Assembly: GCA_963768165.1 (NCBI GenBank)
Contig: CAVYHJ010000003.1
Location: 496,001 to 560,000, forward strand
Reading direction: 5' to 3'
Origin: CAVYHJ01 sp963768165 [NCBI: uncultured bacterium]
GTDB lineage: Bacteria > UBP4 > UBA4092
Length of the DNA stretch: 64,000 bases
A model generated the notes under the pieces. That model saw only the letters and a program-made list of their open reading frames with translations, ran no database searches and was not told the origin of the DNA. How positions within the stretch are numbered: position 1 is the stretch's first letter; every line of letters begins with the position of its first letter. Positions 1 to 8,631 of the stretch are shown piece after piece. Made by a program: the position numbers and the translations under genes.

Positions 1-2031
1 AGTCATGCGTATACTTGGAGCCAGACCCCCACCGTTATGTTAATTTCTCAAGGTGAATTTGTCCCCGCATGTACCACGTATCTTACCGTGAATATAGATG
101 ATAGTGTTCCTTCCATGCCCACCGGTTTAACGTCGAATTACACGAGTACCCTATGGAATCAATACACGTCCCCAGTGGTCACGTTTCAATGGAACTCATC
201 GTTTGACCCCTGCGGGTTTGCGTGTGGGATTGCGGGGTATTATTTTGCATTAAACACGATAGCGTCCTATACTCCCGGTCCCACGGATAATTTTACGAAT
301 GGATGGAATGGGTTATCCGCGTCCTGTATTTTAAATAATAATAGAAACAATTATTTCCATGTCGCAGCGGTCAATAATGTAGGAACCATGAGCGCCGTAG
401 CGAGTTCCGGTCTTATGGCCATGAGCGCCGCCAATACTCCACCCGCGTCCAGTGATCCGACCGCACCTGCTATTAATGTAATACTGCCCGGTTATTATGG
501 AATGGGATGGTTTTCCGGCCCCGCCTGTGCCATTCCAGGTTGGACAATGAGTTTTGCGGTCTGTGATTCATCCCTTCAAAATAACTCTTATGTTTATGAT
601 AGTTGTATTCTAACAACGATGGGGAATACCTATAGCGTAACGAAATGGATGAACGGACTTTTAATGCCGAATCAATCTCTTGGTGGAAATTGGGGATTAT
701 TTGAGTGGGTGTCTGTATCAACAACTATTGGGCCAGGGAACCAAAATGCGTTGTGTAAATATTTTTATCATGATGCCAATAATAATGAATACTGTAGTTC
801 CATGAACACTAGTTTTCCTGTTGTCAATGCGAGTTTACCGTCTTTAACGACGATATGTTTAAGTTGTGGAAATATTTTACAAGTGCAACCGATAGTAACT
901 CCCCCGAATGCCACGAGTGTTATTGGCTTTACCAGTAGTAACCCCACTGTGGCGAGTATTAATAATTATGATCCGGTGGGGAATATTCTAACCATTGAGG
1001 CGAATTCTCCTGGGGCGGTTGTGATTACTCCTGTGATTTCAGGTACAAATTATGAATTCAATAATGGTAGTCAAATTTTATCGGTCGTCACATCCGATGC
1101 ACAATATATAAGTGGGTTTAGTTATATAAACCCAGGAAATATTACGATGAATGGAGCGCCATTAGTGAATACAACGACTTATGTTATAAAAAATAGTTAT
1201 CCCAGTTTATATGGTTGGATGACGGTGAATAATGTTCAAGTTGGCGCAGCGAGCGATAATCTTTATATGGTGTCTGTTAGTTGCTCTACTATTACAACCA
1301 CACAAGAGATTCCGATTTCTGTGTCTATGACTGGTTCGGGGACGGTGGATTTTACCACGCCGGGATTTTATCCGATTTCAGTCACATGGTATGATAATAA
1401 TGGTTCCAGTACCACGGAAAATTTTTGGATTTGTGTGTGGTGGGTGAATTTGACATTGAATACGGGTACGATGATGAGTACCGATCAATTGGCTTTTTGG
1501 AAAGCGCAAGATCAAGTATATGGCACTTCATCTACGCCTACAATTAGAACGTTAGGCAGGGTAACAGCCGATTTTACGAATCACATATTAGGATATTTTG
1601 GGAAAGTAGAAATTGACGGACAAATCGTCCCCAGTGGAACGGGTCGAAATTTGTCAGGGTTTGTTTTTTATTCCAACACAAGTTCTCATGCGTGGTTTTA
1701 CGATAATTTAGGATTCAGTTATAGTACCAGTACCATCGGACCCGACGGACCGAATCCTGGCGCGTTTCAAACTGTTCCTATTAATGATTATATTTTCATG
1801 ATTGATGGGCCGGGGATGCAAGTAATAGATACTTTTGGTGATCCTGTTGGAACTTACAGCGCAGAGAGTGACCGTGCTAATTTTTGGACGTATGTAGGAC
1901 AAAATGGAACCCTGTGTTCGGATACATTATATTGGCACCAAGAAACGACTATTACCGGTCCTCCACCTTATCAGGGAGGTTCCCCAATGGATGTAGGGAT
2001 CGGATATGTCACAGACCCATTTCAACAATAA
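1..2031 (+). CDS. Large secreted surface protein, 5' end outside window
   Basis: The frame is open from base 1, so the gene begins upstream; 676 residues are visible. The chain is rich in Ser, Thr, Asn and aromatic residues and poor in charged ones, as in exported beta-sandwich proteins. Visible residues about 25-150 look fibronectin-III-like. About 280-360 look like a bacterial Ig-like (Big_2) unit with SSNPTVASIN. The last 165 residues, from TLGRV to the stop, form a tail domain that recurs at 2640-3175. No catalytic motif and no sorting signal is visible at the C-terminus. The stop codon runs into the Shine-Dalgarno of the next gene, so the two are probably cotranscribed. An adhesion or matrix role is inference only. 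Confidence 0.7.
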   Translation, partial: SHAYTWSQTPTVMLISQGEFVPACTTYLTVNIDDSVPSMPTGLTSNYTSTLWNQYTSPVVTFQWNSSFDPCGFACGIAGYYFALNTIASYTPGPTDNFTNGWNGLSASCILNNNRNNYFHVAAVNNVGTMSAVASSGLMAMSAANTPPASSDPTAPAINVILPGYYGMGWFSGPACAIPGWTMSFAVCDSSLQNNSYVYDSCILTTMGNTYSVTKWMNGLLMPNQSLGGNWGLFEWVSVSTTIGPGNQNALCKYFYHDANNNEYCSSMNTSFPVVNASLPSLTTICLSCGNILQVQPIVTPPNATSVIGFTSSNPTVASINNYDPVGNILTIEANSPGAVVITPVISGTNYEFNNGSQILSVVTSDAQYISGFSYINPGNITMNGAPLVNTTTYVIKNSYPSLYGWMTVNNVQVGAASDNLYMVSVSCSTITTTQEIPISVSMTGSGTVDFTTPGFYPISVTWYDNNGSSTTENFWICVWWVNLTLNTGTMMSTDQLAFWKAQDQVYGTSSTPTIRTLGRVTADFTNHILGYFGKVEIDGQIVPSGTGRNLSGFVFYSNTSSHAWFYDNLGFSYSTSTIGPDGPNPGAFQTVPINDYIFMIDGPGMQVIDTFGDPVGTYSAESDRANFWTYVGQNGTLCSDTLYWHQETTITGPPPYQGGSPMDVGIGYVTDPFQQ

Positions 2032-2041
2032 GGAGGAAAGT

Positions 2042-2542
2042 ATGAAAAAGACTACATTACGTTTCACATTATTTGTACTGGTATTTACTAGTGCAATAAT
2101 GGTCTATCCCAAAGAGCCAATTACTCTTGCGGATCAGTTAAAAAGCGCCGCTGTACCGCCTCAACAAATATTATCTTTATTAAAAACGGATACCACGTTG
2201 GCGTTAGATACCCAGGCGGAATATGTGAAATATTTAGGGGAATCCCAATGTACGGAAGCCATACCCTATTTAATTGACCATATTACTTTTTCCTATGACA
2301 CAATAAAAGAATCTCCAGAGATAATTTCTTTTAGCCAAACTCTTCGTTTAAAAAAGCGTGTGGCGTATTGGGCAATAATAAATATTGGCCCACCGGCGAT
2401 TCCTTATTTAACCGATAAAATAAAAGAGTTGGGTGATAATATTTCGGGAGATAATAATCTCTATGCTAAAGCGATAGAGATTATCGAATATGATGAAAAA
2501 GTAAATCAATGGCTTCAAGATCAAAAAAATAAAAATAAATAA
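2042..2542 (+). CDS. Small exported HEAT-repeat-like protein, copy 1
   Basis: The start is set by AAGGAGG placed seven bases before ATG at 2042; an in-frame ATG at 2006 lies inside the upstream gene and lacks such a site. The 166-residue product starts with a signal peptide (MKKTTLRF, then a hydrophobic core ending near Ala19). The mature part has paired helices of HEAT type (AIPYLIDHI, then GPPAIPYLTDKIKEL). The same signal sequence and downstream layout recur in the gene at 3189, so the two are paralogs made by a local duplication. The function is unknown; HEAT repeats usually bind protein partners. Confidence 0.7.
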   Translation: MKKTTLRFTLFVLVFTSAIMVYPKEPITLADQLKSAAVPPQQILSLLKTDTTLALDTQAEYVKYLGESQCTEAIPYLIDHITFSYDTIKESPEIISFSQTLRLKKRVAYWAIINIGPPAIPYLTDKIKELGDNISGDNNLYAKAIEIIEYDEKVNQWLQDQKNKNK

Positions 2543-2593
2543 AATGGATTCATCCGGTAGTGGCATGACCATGAAAAACAAATTCACTACTAT

Positions 2594-3175
2594 TTGTTTG
2601 TTTCTGTTTTTGTTATTGCGTTGGCGGATAATCAAGCATTTGGAACTTTTACTTCACCCTATCTTCGACAATTAGGGAGGGTATCCCCGGATTCCACCAA
2701 TCATGTGTTGGGATTTTTCGGGAAAGTAGAAATTGACGGACAAATCCTTCCTAACGGAATATCCCTGTTTTGGCCGGGATGTGTAGGGTTTACATTTTAT
2801 TCAAATTGTAGTTCCAAGACATGGGCTATTAACACCGTTTTTGGATGGAGTACCACGTTAAGTAAAATTAGCACCGATGGCCCTGAAACTGATTTTCAAC
2901 AGGTTATTCCTGTCCATGATTATATTTTTATGTGTGATGGGCCAGGGATACCCACAATGACTAATGTTAGTACATATATTGGAACATGGACGGCAGAGAG
3001 TATGCGTTCTAATTTTTGGACGTATGTACAACAAAATAGAACCCTATGTTCGGATACTCTTTATTGGCATCAAGAAACGACTCTTACCGGGTTAAATAAC
3101 CAAAGTGGGCCGCCCTATATAGGAAGTTCCCCAATGGATGTAGGACTTGGATATGTTACACAATCATTTCCATAA
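2594..3175 (+). CDS. Second copy of the surface-protein tail domain, chimeric and probably frameshifted
   Basis: From about base 2640 the product matches the last ~165 residues of the first gene: shared blocks include FGKVEIDGQI, DYIFM.DGPG, NFWTYV and LCSDTLYWHQET. Upstream, bases 2565-2619 are a near-exact copy of the signal-peptide start found at 4038 and 4747 (MTMKNKF). That signal peptide is in another frame and runs into a stop after about 34 codons. The tail domain can only be read from a TTG at 2594 with no good ribosome site. The gene therefore looks like a fusion made by recombination at about base 2619 and may not be expressed. It ends right at the AGGAGG of the next gene, as in copy 1. 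Confidence 0.5.
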   Translation: MFVSVFVIALADNQAFGTFTSPYLRQLGRVSPDSTNHVLGFFGKVEIDGQILPNGISLFWPGCVGFTFYSNCSSKTWAINTVFGWSTTLSKISTDGPETDFQQVIPVHDYIFMCDGPGIPTMTNVSTYIGTWTAESMRSNFWTYVQQNRTLCSDTLYWHQETTLTGLNNQSGPPYIGSSPMDVGLGYVTQSFP

Positions 3176-3188
3176 TAAGGAGGAAAGT

Positions 3189-4013
3189 ATGAAAAAGAAT
3201 ACATTACGTTTCATGTTGTTGGCCGTGGTTTTTGTTAGTGCAATGGTGGTTTATTCACAGACCATCCCCTTTTCCGATTTCACATCGAGTAACGACTCGA
3301 CAAGAAGTAGTGCGATTGCTGAACTTTATGGGATACATGAGGGTGTGTATAAACCTCAAGCGATACAAGATAAAGAGAAACTAATGAAACAGTTAAGAAC
3401 TGTCTTGGAAACCGATACGACCCTTTCGAGAGAAAATAAACATCATTTAATGAATGTATTGGAAATATTGGGACATGCTGATAAAGTACCTTATCTTTTC
3501 GATACAACAACATTATTTTCTCGATTAACATCACAGAATGAATACGTTCGAGGGGATATGATAAAAGCGTTTAGTGATGTTAAAACCATACCGGACAAAG
3601 AAAATTTATGCAAACAAATTTTGTCCATATCGGAAAACGATACAACTCTCTCGAACGATATAAAAGATGATTTAATTGAAGTCTTGAGTATATCGAGTTG
3701 CACTGCGGCATATTCGTATATCGTTCATTATTTTGCCGTGAATTATGCGGATTTTGAATATATGATTGTTGTTAGTCTCTCGGACCATCGTAGAATGACT
3801 TCCGCGAAACGTGCCGTAGAAGCGATGGGATCATTCGCCGTTCCTTACATGTTGGATGAATTGCGGAAAGATGATAGTGTATCCGGACAATTTATTTATG
3901 TTCTCAAAAAGTTGGATAGCAAGTACAAGGAACATATTAACCAGTTGATACGGGAAGAAAAAGATAAAAATAATCCCAAGAAATTGTTGCAATTGGAACA
4001 ATATTTGAATTAA
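3189..4013 (+). CDS. Small exported HEAT-repeat-like protein, copy 2
   Basis: AAGGAGG lies a few bases before ATG at 3189; the first 45 bases match the start of the gene at 2042. The 274-residue product has a signal peptide (MKKNTLRF, hydrophobic core, possible cleavage after VYS). Helical repeats follow with recurring phrases of the type L-x-E-x-DTTLS at about residues 73 and 148, and a last HEAT-like unit (AVEAMGSFAVPYMLDELRK). It is longer than copy 1 by about 108 residues, which look like added helical repeats. No enzymatic motif is seen. A binding role at the cell surface or in the periplasm is inference. Confidence 0.7.
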   Translation: MKKNTLRFMLLAVVFVSAMVVYSQTIPFSDFTSSNDSTRSSAIAELYGIHEGVYKPQAIQDKEKLMKQLRTVLETDTTLSRENKHHLMNVLEILGHADKVPYLFDTTTLFSRLTSQNEYVRGDMIKAFSDVKTIPDKENLCKQILSISENDTTLSNDIKDDLIEVLSISSCTAAYSYIVHYFAVNYADFEYMIVVSLSDHRRMTSAKRAVEAMGSFAVPYMLDELRKDDSVSGQFIYVLKKLDSKYKEHINQLIREEKDKNNPKKLLQLEQYLN

Positions 4014-4037
4014 GCGATGGGTTCCTTTGGTATGGAT

Positions 4038-4727
4038 ATGACCATGAAAAACAAATTCACTACGATTTGTTTGTTTCTGTTTTTGTTATTGCCTTGTTGG
4101 TTATTCGGGGACAATGTAATATCTCAACTCATGAGCGGGGATTCTTTGGAAATCCAACGGGCGAAAGAGTATCTATTTTCTCACTATTCCACGGTATCCG
4201 AGAGTCAACGAAAGGACTATGTCAATGGATTGATATTGATTATTGATAGTCCCGATACCGTAGCGGATACTATGGGAGATCATTTTCAATATGCCTTTAA
4301 ACATAGGTTGCAACCCACCCCATCGGATATGAGTCGAATGGCGGCGATTGAGATAGCGGGCCAATTGCGAATTACGGAAACCTTACCCGTATTGGCGAAA
4401 CATTTGAATTATGTAACTACTGAACTTAGTCCGATTGTTTGGATGTCCGATCCGCCTCTTAGAGATTATCCTTGTGCCGATGCTATGGCACGTATGGGGG
4501 ATACAGCGATTCCGTACTTGGTAACTATTCTTAAAGATCATTTTGATTGGGATACTCGTATTTTGGCAGGAAAAACAATTTTTTGTATTAAACATAGTAC
4601 GGATACGACTCCCATTAAAGAGATATTGAATCAAACTACCGATACCACAGAACGACAGAATTTAGATGAGTTTATTCATCTTAAGATGGGTCATTTACAA
4701 TGGTATCTTCAATCTCATAAACAGTAA
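4038..4727 (+). CDS. Exported HEAT-repeat-like protein, full-length paralog
   Basis: The 229-residue product starts MTMKNKFTTICLFLFLLL, a signal peptide, followed by a helical repeat region with HEAT-like units (AAIEIAGQLRITETLPVLAKHL; MARMGDTAIPYLVTILKDH). No clear Shine-Dalgarno precedes any of the clustered ATGs at 4032, 4038 and 4044. I chose 4038 because the ATG-ACC-ATG start is conserved in the copies at 2565 and 4747. The next gene is a truncated copy of this one. Function unknown; part of the duplicated surface-protein array. Confidence 0.65.
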   Translation: MTMKNKFTTICLFLFLLLPCWLFGDNVISQLMSGDSLEIQRAKEYLFSHYSTVSESQRKDYVNGLILIIDSPDTVADTMGDHFQYAFKHRLQPTPSDMSRMAAIEIAGQLRITETLPVLAKHLNYVTTELSPIVWMSDPPLRDYPCADAMARMGDTAIPYLVTILKDHFDWDTRILAGKTIFCIKHSTDTTPIKEILNQTTDTTERQNLDEFIHLKMGHLQWYLQSHKQ

Positions 4728-4746
4728 GGTTTCATCCGGTAGTGGC

Positions 4747-5163
4747 ATGACCATGAAAAACAAACTCACCAAGATTTGTCTGTTTCTGTTTTTGCCTTGT
4801 TGGTTATTCGGGGATAATGTAATATCTCAACTCATGAGCGGAGATTCTTTTGAAATACAAAGGGCAAAAGAGTATCTCTTTTCTCACTATTCCACAGTAT
4901 CCGAGAGTCAACGACAGGAATATGTAAAGGGATTGATATTGATTATTGATAGTCCCGATACGGTAGGGGATACGATGAAAGATCATTATCGTTATGCTCA
5001 CGGGTCTAAAACAATTCTCACCCCATCGGACATAAGCCGAACGGCGGCAATTGAAATAGCGGGCCAATTGCGAATTACGGAAGCCTTACCGATATTGGCG
5101 AAACATCTAAATTATATGACTCCCCAACCGGATGCCTCGACTTTGTTTTCTCAAGTAGTCTAG
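4747..5163 (+). CDS. Truncated paralog of the preceding exported HEAT-like protein
   Basis: The first ~120 residues closely match the gene at 4038 (same MTMKNK signal peptide, then DNVISQLMSGDS, EIQRAKEYLFSHYSTVSESQR and AAIEIAGQLRITEALP). The frame then ends after about 138 residues in an unrelated tail (DASTLFSQVV), where the paralog continues for another ~90 residues. The loss of the C-terminal repeats and the abrupt junction just before an unrelated promoter at 5178 suggest a partial duplication that ends the array. It may be a pseudogene. Confidence 0.5.
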   Translation: MTMKNKLTKICLFLFLPCWLFGDNVISQLMSGDSFEIQRAKEYLFSHYSTVSESQRQEYVKGLILIIDSPDTVGDTMKDHYRYAHGSKTILTPSDISRTAAIEIAGQLRITEALPILAKHLNYMTPQPDASTLFSQVV

Positions 5164-5177
5164 CGTCCTGGAACTTC

Positions 5178-5213
5178 CCAGTTCTATTATAACAAGGGAT
5201 ATAATAGAATTGG
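5178..5213 (+). promoter_or_regulatory. 14-bp inverted repeat overlapping a TATAAT box
   Basis: The left arm CCAGTTCTATTATA (5178-5191) and right arm TATAATAGAATTGG (5200-5213) pair over 14 positions with one G-T pair and an 8-base loop. The right arm contains a perfect TATAAT (5200-5205), only 12 bases before the ATG at 5218, so the arm could be both the -10 box and an operator half-site. It could equally be the terminator of the upstream array, although no T-run follows. Confidence 0.55.
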
Positions 5214-5217
5214 ATGT

Positions 5218-6048
5218 ATGGAAAAATTATCTCCTGATGCGCCGATATCTTTGATTCCTTTTGTTTTTCTGGACACGGAGACGACGGGTTTAAGTCCGGA
5301 ATTCGGTGACCGGATTTGTGAAATCGCCATGCTCAAAACGCAAAACGGCGAGTTGCTGGACTCCTATCAGACACTGGTCAATCCCGGACGGCCTATTTCC
5401 GCGGGTGCCTCTGCCGTAAACCAAATCACCGATGACATGGTTCAGGGGAAACCCTATTTCAAAGATATTGCCGAAGACGTTATGAAATTTATCGAGAACG
5501 CAGTTTTAGTGATTCACAACGCGCCGTTTGATTTGAGTTTTCTGTCCGCCCAGTTTCATGTTTTGGGAAAACCACTATTTGAAAATTTGGTTGTGGATAC
5601 GCTCTATTTATCGCGCAAATATTACCGCTTTCCCTCCAACCGTTTAAGCGCCATCGGTAATTTTCTCCAAATAAAAATAAATCAAGCGCACCGGGCGTTT
5701 GGCGATGTCGCCATACTCAAAGAGATTTTTGACCGTTTCATCAATGAATTTAACGAGCAAGGTGTGCGTACTCTGAATGATTTATTATTATTGCAGGGCG
5801 GTTCTGTGACCGTTCCTTCTCCTGAAAAAATCATTCTGCCGCCCCAATTGGAAGAGGCGATTCAATCTCAAAAAGCGATTGAAATGTATTACATTGACAG
5901 CAGCGGTCATCAAAGCAAACGCAAAGTAGACCCTATTGATATTATTGCAAAAAACGATTATGTCTATCTGGTCGCGCACTGTCATCTACGTTCGGACCAG
6001 CGTACCTTTCGATTGGACAGAGTGATAAAAATGGAGATTGTTTCATGA
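5218..6048 (+). CDS. DnaQ-type 3'-5' exonuclease fused to a WYL domain
   Basis: Residues 14-180 are a DEDDh exonuclease of the DNA polymerase III epsilon type: Exo I with D19 and E21 (FLDTETTG), Exo II with D105 (HNAPFD), Exo III with H158 and D163 (HRAFGD). These bind the two metals that cleave DNA or RNA 3' ends. Residues 210-275 match a WYL domain, usually a ligand- or nucleic-acid-sensing module: EAIQSQKAIEMYYI, then KVDPIDII, YVYLVAHC and FRLDRVIKME. The gene has its own promoter-like palindrome and no Shine-Dalgarno. Its stop overlaps the next ATG as ATGA. The combination suggests a regulated nuclease in repair or nucleic-acid sensing; that is inference. Confidence 0.8.
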   Translation: MEKLSPDAPISLIPFVFLDTETTGLSPEFGDRICEIAMLKTQNGELLDSYQTLVNPGRPISAGASAVNQITDDMVQGKPYFKDIAEDVMKFIENAVLVIHNAPFDLSFLSAQFHVLGKPLFENLVVDTLYLSRKYYRFPSNRLSAIGNFLQIKINQAHRAFGDVAILKEIFDRFINEFNEQGVRTLNDLLLLQGGSVTVPSPEKIILPPQLEEAIQSQKAIEMYYIDSSGHQSKRKVDPIDIIAKNDYVYLVAHCHLRSDQRTFRLDRVIKMEIVS

Positions 6049-7871
6049 AATTTTATACTGTCCTTTTATTTGCTCTTACAATCTTGTTCGTAAGCCAATT
6101 ACACGCATCAGGTCTTATTTCAGATTTCTATACCGATAAAGCACGGTATAATCCCGGTGATACGGTGATTTTTTATATCCCCATCAATAATGTTGCCGGG
6201 AAAGATTTATCCGATCTCTGGATTACCCTGACTGTCAAAGATTTAGATTCAGTAATTCATCCTACGATTACCCAACGCACGAAATTATCCATAGGGCAAA
6301 AAATCAAGTTGCGCTTCCAATGGTCTGCTCCGTCCTCAGATTTTCGAGGATATCTTGCGGAAGTACGTATTGCCGATTCCGAACATCAGGAATTGGATTA
6401 CGCGGTAACCGCCGTAGATATTTCCTCCGACTGGTCGAAGTTTCCGAGATATGGGTATCTAGCCCATTTTGGAAATGACATTGATACGAAATCATGGATT
6501 TCTGAATTGAATAAGTATCATATCAACGGCCTGCAATATTATGATTTCCAATATAAACATCACTGGCCTTTGCCCGGCACTGTGGCTAAACCGCTGGAGG
6601 AATGGAAAGATATTGCCGGTCGTCCGACATACCTGCTGACGGTAATGGGTTTTCTGAATGCCGCTCATGCCTGTAATATGATGAACATGGCGTATAACGC
6701 CAGTTATGGTGCCTATGCGGATGCGTTTCATGATGGCAGTGGTGCGAAATTGGAATGGGCGGCTTGGCCGAATTCCACTGTCGCACGAATAGAGGAAACG
6801 ATAAAATCCTATGGTCCTTTTCCTGCCAACTGGTCAACGCAAAAACTTTATTTTATGAATCAAAACAATCCCGATTGGCAGAGTTATATTTACAGTAAAA
6901 TGTCAGAATTATTTGTGGTTTATCCTTTTGACGGTTGGCATATAGATACCTATGGAGATACGGGAGCGTATGCCTATGACGATTCGTATATCGATTATGT
7001 TGCCGGATTCCGGCCTTTCGCCGATAGGGCGCATGATACATTGAATAAACGTGTTCTCTTTAATACTGTCGCAAGTAAGGGGCAGGGTTTGATGACAAAA
7101 TCTAAAGTAGATTTTATGTATTCGGAACTTTGGGACGATCATCCAACCTATGAGAGTTTATGGGTGGATGTGGAAGAAATTCATTCTCTGAATCCTACAA
7201 TGGGTATTGTCTTTCCAGCCTATATGCATAAACAAAAATCCAATTCAATGAAAGCAGGCGACACCGCTTGGTTCAATACCCCCAGTGTTTTATTAACCGA
7301 TGCGGTCATGTTCGCTTCCGGTGCGTCCCACTTGGAATTGGGTGATGGTGACCGAATGTTATCCACAGAATATTTTCCCGATGACAAAAAATTTCTCGTT
7401 TCACCGCCACTTCATATTGCCTTGCGGCATTACTATGATTTTCTAGTCGGTTATGAAAATTATCTGAGAGACGAAGTCCAGCCTACGAAATGCCGTCTAA
7501 CACTTTTCAATACTAAAACCAGTTATTCCGGTGATACAGGTACAATCTGGCTATTTTCTTATAACAAAACGCAATTGGAAATGATTCATCTTATAAATCT
7601 TTTAAATGTCCCAAAACCTGAATGGCGGGATAATAATGCCGATTACCCGGATGCGCCTTTACAACAACATCTAAGATCGCGATTACGAATTCCGCGTCCC
7701 ATCGAATCTATCGGGTGGGCATCCCCGGACATAGACGGCGGGCAATATCATCCCCTGGCTGTACGCAAAGGACATGACAAAGATGGTCTTTATCTTGAAT
7801 TCTCCATCCCAAGCCTAAAATATTGGGATATGCTTATAATTAAATATACGAATAGAGGAGGTCAGTCATGA
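6045..7871 (+). CDS. Secreted GH66 glycoside hydrolase (dextranase/cyclodextran synthase family)
   Basis: A signal peptide (residues 1-21, cleavage near HAS) precedes a beta-sandwich domain to about residue 130, then the GH66 barrel. Family landmarks are SSDWSKFPRYGYL, LNKYHINGLQYYDFQYKHH and FDGWHIDTYGD. By family comparison the nucleophile is probably D301 in the last motif and the acid/base E361 in YSELWDD. GH66 enzymes act on alpha-1,6-glucans, either hydrolysing dextran or forming cyclic products; which applies here cannot be read from sequence. The 608-residue length fits the family. The gene overlaps its upstream neighbour by ATGA and the next gene by four bases, so it is translationally coupled to both. 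Confidence 0.85.
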   Translation: MKFYTVLLFALTILFVSQLHASGLISDFYTDKARYNPGDTVIFYIPINNVAGKDLSDLWITLTVKDLDSVIHPTITQRTKLSIGQKIKLRFQWSAPSSDFRGYLAEVRIADSEHQELDYAVTAVDISSDWSKFPRYGYLAHFGNDIDTKSWISELNKYHINGLQYYDFQYKHHWPLPGTVAKPLEEWKDIAGRPTYLLTVMGFLNAAHACNMMNMAYNASYGAYADAFHDGSGAKLEWAAWPNSTVARIEETIKSYGPFPANWSTQKLYFMNQNNPDWQSYIYSKMSELFVVYPFDGWHIDTYGDTGAYAYDDSYIDYVAGFRPFADRAHDTLNKRVLFNTVASKGQGLMTKSKVDFMYSELWDDHPTYESLWVDVEEIHSLNPTMGIVFPAYMHKQKSNSMKAGDTAWFNTPSVLLTDAVMFASGASHLELGDGDRMLSTEYFPDDKKFLVSPPLHIALRHYYDFLVGYENYLRDEVQPTKCRLTLFNTKTSYSGDTGTIWLFSYNKTQLEMIHLINLLNVPKPEWRDNNADYPDAPLQQHLRSRLRIPRPIESIGWASPDIDGGQYHPLAVRKGHDKDGLYLEFSIPSLKYWDMLIIKYTNRGGQS

Positions 7872-8614
7872 CACATTTCAAAACTGTTACACTTACTGCT
7901 TTGTTTATCGGAGGTATGTTTATGAATGCCATGCCGGCAGATTCTGTAAAAATAGTTTCTTCTACTCTATCTACGGGAAATTATCTCTCACGCCCGGAGG
8001 ATAAAAAAGCCCATCCCGGCGTTATCATGATCCATGAATGGTGGGGATTGAATGACAATATTAAAAAACAGGCGGATGTTTTGGCAAAAGAAGGATACGC
8101 GGTTTTGGCGGTGGATTTATATCACGGGAAAATTGCTACGACTCCCGAACAAGCTATGAATATCATGAAAACTGTGGATTCCAAGAAAGCGGTATCCGAT
8201 TTACTGGATGCCGTGAATTATCTAAAATCCCAATCATTTGTGAAGAAAAATGAAATCGGTTCTATTGGCTGGTGTTTTGGCGGGGGATACTCCTTGCAGC
8301 TGGCATTGAATGACAAAGACCTGAAAGCCTGTGTAATTTATTATGGACACCTTTCGAATGATAAAGATGAATTAAAGAATATCAAAGCGCCGATTCTCGG
8401 TATTTTCGGGAGTGAGGATAAATCCATTTCGGTACAATCGGTTAATGATTTTGACAAAGCATTAAGCAGTTTAAATAAAACTCATGATATCAAGATTTAT
8501 CCCGGTGTGGGACATGCGTTCGCCAATCCTTCCAACCCAGGTTATCATCCTGAATTTACTAAAGATGCCTGGTCCAAAGTTCTGACATTCTTTAAAAAGA
8601 ATCTGCAATCGTAG
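7868..8614 (+). CDS. Exported dienelactone hydrolase family protein
   Basis: A GAGGAGG site lies before ATG at 7868, which overlaps the end of the GH66 gene. The 248-residue product has a signal peptide (to about residue 25) and an alpha/beta hydrolase fold of the dienelactone hydrolase family. The Cys nucleophile is C136 in GWCFGGG, the acid D184 in GSEDK, the base H216 in GVGHAF, and HEWWGLN marks the substrate pocket. It acts on esters or lactones outside the cytoplasm; the real substrate is unknown. Coupling to a glucanase suggests it might remove ester groups from a polysaccharide, which is inference. Confidence 0.8.
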   Translation: MTHFKTVTLTALFIGGMFMNAMPADSVKIVSSTLSTGNYLSRPEDKKAHPGVIMIHEWWGLNDNIKKQADVLAKEGYAVLAVDLYHGKIATTPEQAMNIMKTVDSKKAVSDLLDAVNYLKSQSFVKKNEIGSIGWCFGGGYSLQLALNDKDLKACVIYYGHLSNDKDELKNIKAPILGIFGSEDKSISVQSVNDFDKALSSLNKTHDIKIYPGVGHAFANPSNPGYHPEFTKDAWSKVLTFFKKNLQS

Positions 8615-8631
8615 GAATTTTAGTTTTGGGA

